A stretch of DNA of 7,168 bases, taken from an uncultured Pelagibacteraceae bacterium (GTDB lineage Bacteria; Pseudomonadota; Alphaproteobacteria; Pelagibacterales; Pelagibacteraceae). How positions within the stretch are numbered: the first letter of the stretch is position 1; every line of letters begins with the position of its first letter. Shown here in pieces: positions 6,348 to 7,168 of this stretch. Both the position numbers and the translations under genes were made by a program. The DNA is taken from NCBI GenBank assembly GCA_913052435.1, contig CAJXDV010000048.1, positions 1 through 7,168 of the forward strand. The letters are read 5' to 3'. A model generated the notes under the pieces. The model did not search any database. It had not been told where the DNA came from and saw only the letters and a list, made by a program, of their open reading frames with translations.

Positions 6348-7039
6348 TGAATAAATTAAAAAAAAATAATGTATTAAATTTTCCGAGAAAAATTTCTGAA
6401 ATTGAAAGAGAAATAGAAGCTATAATTTTTGCTGCCGCTGAACCTTTATCAGTAGAAACAATCGAATCAAAAATTTCAAAAAAAGTTGATGTTTTAAAAG
6501 TTCTTGAAAATTTAAAAAATTATTATTCTAATAGAGGAATTAATTTAGTTTGTATTTCAAAAAAATGGTCTTTTAGAACTTCGGCAAATTTATCCTCATT
6601 AATGTCACAACAAAAGACACGTGAAAAAAAATTATCAAAAGCTGCCATAGAAACTTTGGCAATCATAGTATATCATCAACCTGTTACAAGAGCAGAAATT
6701 GAAGAAATCAGAGGCGTTGCTTTTGGAACTAATACTCTTGAGATATTAATGGAATTAAATTGGGTTATGCCTCAAGGAAGAAAAGATACACCTGGGAAAC
6801 CAATACAATATGGAAGTACTGATGATTTTTTAAGTCATTTCAATCTTCAAAAATTATCAGATTTACCTACCGTTGATGAACTTGGTACGGCTGGTTTAAT
6901 AGATACATCTAGTCTTGATGCTTCAATATTTGGTACAGGTAAATTTTATAAGGAGAAAGAAGAAGAGAAAAAGGAAAATATCTATTCAGATATAGATGAA
7001 ATGTTAAGTGACACTCTTAAAAATGAGAATACTGAGTAA
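6347..7039 (+). CDS. scpB: Segregation and condensation protein B (ScpB)
   Basis: The 230-aa product is the kite subunit that dimerises and binds the ScpA linker in the SMC-ScpAB complex. Two tandem winged-helix domains are expected: the first covers about 18-90 (EREIEAIIFAAAEPLSVETI at its start, then SKKWSFRTS at 71-79), the second about 95-170 with the hallmark LSKAAIETLAIIVYHQPVTR (96-115), AEIEEIRGV, GRKDTPGKPIQYGSTDDFL (144-162) and LSDLP. The C-terminal tail (about 195-230) is charged and low in complexity (EKEEEKKE) and likely disordered. The start overlaps the scpA stop by one base, so the two partners are probably translated in a coupled way and in matched amounts. The first 15 residues are poorly conserved, so a slightly later start cannot be excluded, though no better one is apparent. 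Confidence 0.96.
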   Translation: MNKLKKNNVLNFPRKISEIEREIEAIIFAAAEPLSVETIESKISKKVDVLKVLENLKNYYSNRGINLVCISKKWSFRTSANLSSLMSQQKTREKKLSKAAIETLAIIVYHQPVTRAEIEEIRGVAFGTNTLEILMELNWVMPQGRKDTPGKPIQYGSTDDFLSHFNLQKLSDLPTVDELGTAGLIDTSSLDASIFGTGKFYKEKEEEKKENIYSDIDEMLSDTLKNENTE

Positions 7040-7065
7040 AAAGTTGCTTTTAAAAAACAAATATT

Positions 7066-7070
7066 AAGGA
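7066..7070 (+). promoter_or_regulatory. Shine-Dalgarno-like AAGGA upstream of tatA
   Basis: AAGGA lies 12 nt before the tatA ATG at 7083, somewhat longer than the optimal spacing. It is the only clear purine-rich ribosome binding site I see before a start in this window, and it precedes the only plus-strand gene not overlapped by, or within 10 bp of, its upstream neighbour. That fits independent initiation at tatA and helps fix its start. Confidence 0.5.
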
Positions 7071-7082
7071 TATAAATAATTA

Positions 7083-7168
7083 ATGAGCATAGGATTTTGG
7101 CAGATTGCAGTCGTAGTCATTTTGGTTGTCTTACTATTTGGTAGAGGCAAAATATCGAGTTTGATGGG
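7083..7168 (+). CDS. tatA: Sec-independent translocase subunit TatA, N-terminal part (3' end outside window)
   Basis: Only 28 full codons are in the window: MSIGFWQIAVVVILVVLL followed by FGRGKISSLM, then a partial codon. This is the typical TatA start: a short periplasmic N-terminus with a polar residue (Gln7) near the membrane edge, one hydrophobic transmembrane helix (about 5-18), the FG hinge (19-20) and the beginning of the basic amphipathic helix. TatA oligomers form the pore-like element of the twin-arginine pathway, which exports folded proteins. TatA is preferred over TatB because TatB usually has a Pro after the FG hinge, whereas Arg follows here. In alphaproteobacteria tatA commonly follows scpA-scpB, and tatB and tatC would be expected just downstream. 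The gap after scpB is 43 bp. Confidence 0.9.
   Translation, partial: MSIGFWQIAVVVILVVLLFGRGKISSLM

Noticed and set aside
7044..7060. Near-palindrome TTGCTTTTAAAAAACAA in the scpB-tatA gap as a terminator
   Set aside because: The stem is almost all A-T pairs with a mismatch, has no GC core and no following T run; likely chance in AT-rich DNA.
7040..7082. Separate promoter for tatA (TTGCTT at 7044-7049, TATAAA at 7071-7076)
   Set aside because: The spacer is 21 bp, and the predicted transcription start would fall at about the ATG, leaving no room for the AAGGA site to be transcribed.
1..7168. Defence system, mobile element, CRISPR array or horizontally acquired island
   Set aside because: All genes belong to core families in a known alphaproteobacterial order with uniform base composition; no direct or inverted repeats, integrase or transposase was seen.

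Overview
The window is a dense, very AT-rich bacterial segment. Proteins are rich in Lys, Asn and Ile, genes overlap by a few bases, and there is almost no intergenic DNA. The gene order (erpA divergent from dgt, then argS, a small membrane protein, nagZ, scpA, scpB, tatA) is the order familiar from alphaproteobacteria. Extreme AT content, compaction and this order together point to a streamlined alphaproteobacterium, most likely the SAR11/Pelagibacterales group. That assignment is inference from composition and synteny, not a database match.

Layout. Positions 1-411 hold the 3' end of an Ldh2-family (malate/lactate/ketimine reductase type) dehydrogenase on the plus strand. It converges on, and overlaps by 9 bp, a minus-strand pair: erpA (iron-sulfur carrier) followed by an exonuclease III-type gene (xthA). 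A 50-bp gap (1497-1546) separates erpA from the plus-strand run and must carry divergent promoters. The plus-strand run is dgt, argS, an 88-codon bitopic coiled-coil protein, nagZ, scpA, scpB, and after a 43-bp gap the first 28 codons of tatA. Most junctions are TAATG or ATGA overlaps, suggesting one translationally coupled transcript.

Roles. The genes are housekeeping functions: dNTP control and abasic-site repair (dgt, xthA), Fe-S cluster delivery (erpA), Arg-tRNA charging (argS), peptidoglycan recycling (nagZ), chromosome condensation with SMC (scpA, scpB) and folded-protein export (tatA). The one poorly defined member is the 88-aa protein. It sits where larger alphaproteobacteria usually carry a SPOR-domain cell-division protein, but shows only a membrane anchor plus a regular heptad repeat.

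No mobile element, CRISPR array, tRNA, rRNA or phage-like gene is visible. No gene-free stretch exceeds 50 bp. I see no convincing new multi-gene system here; the best lead is the small membrane protein.
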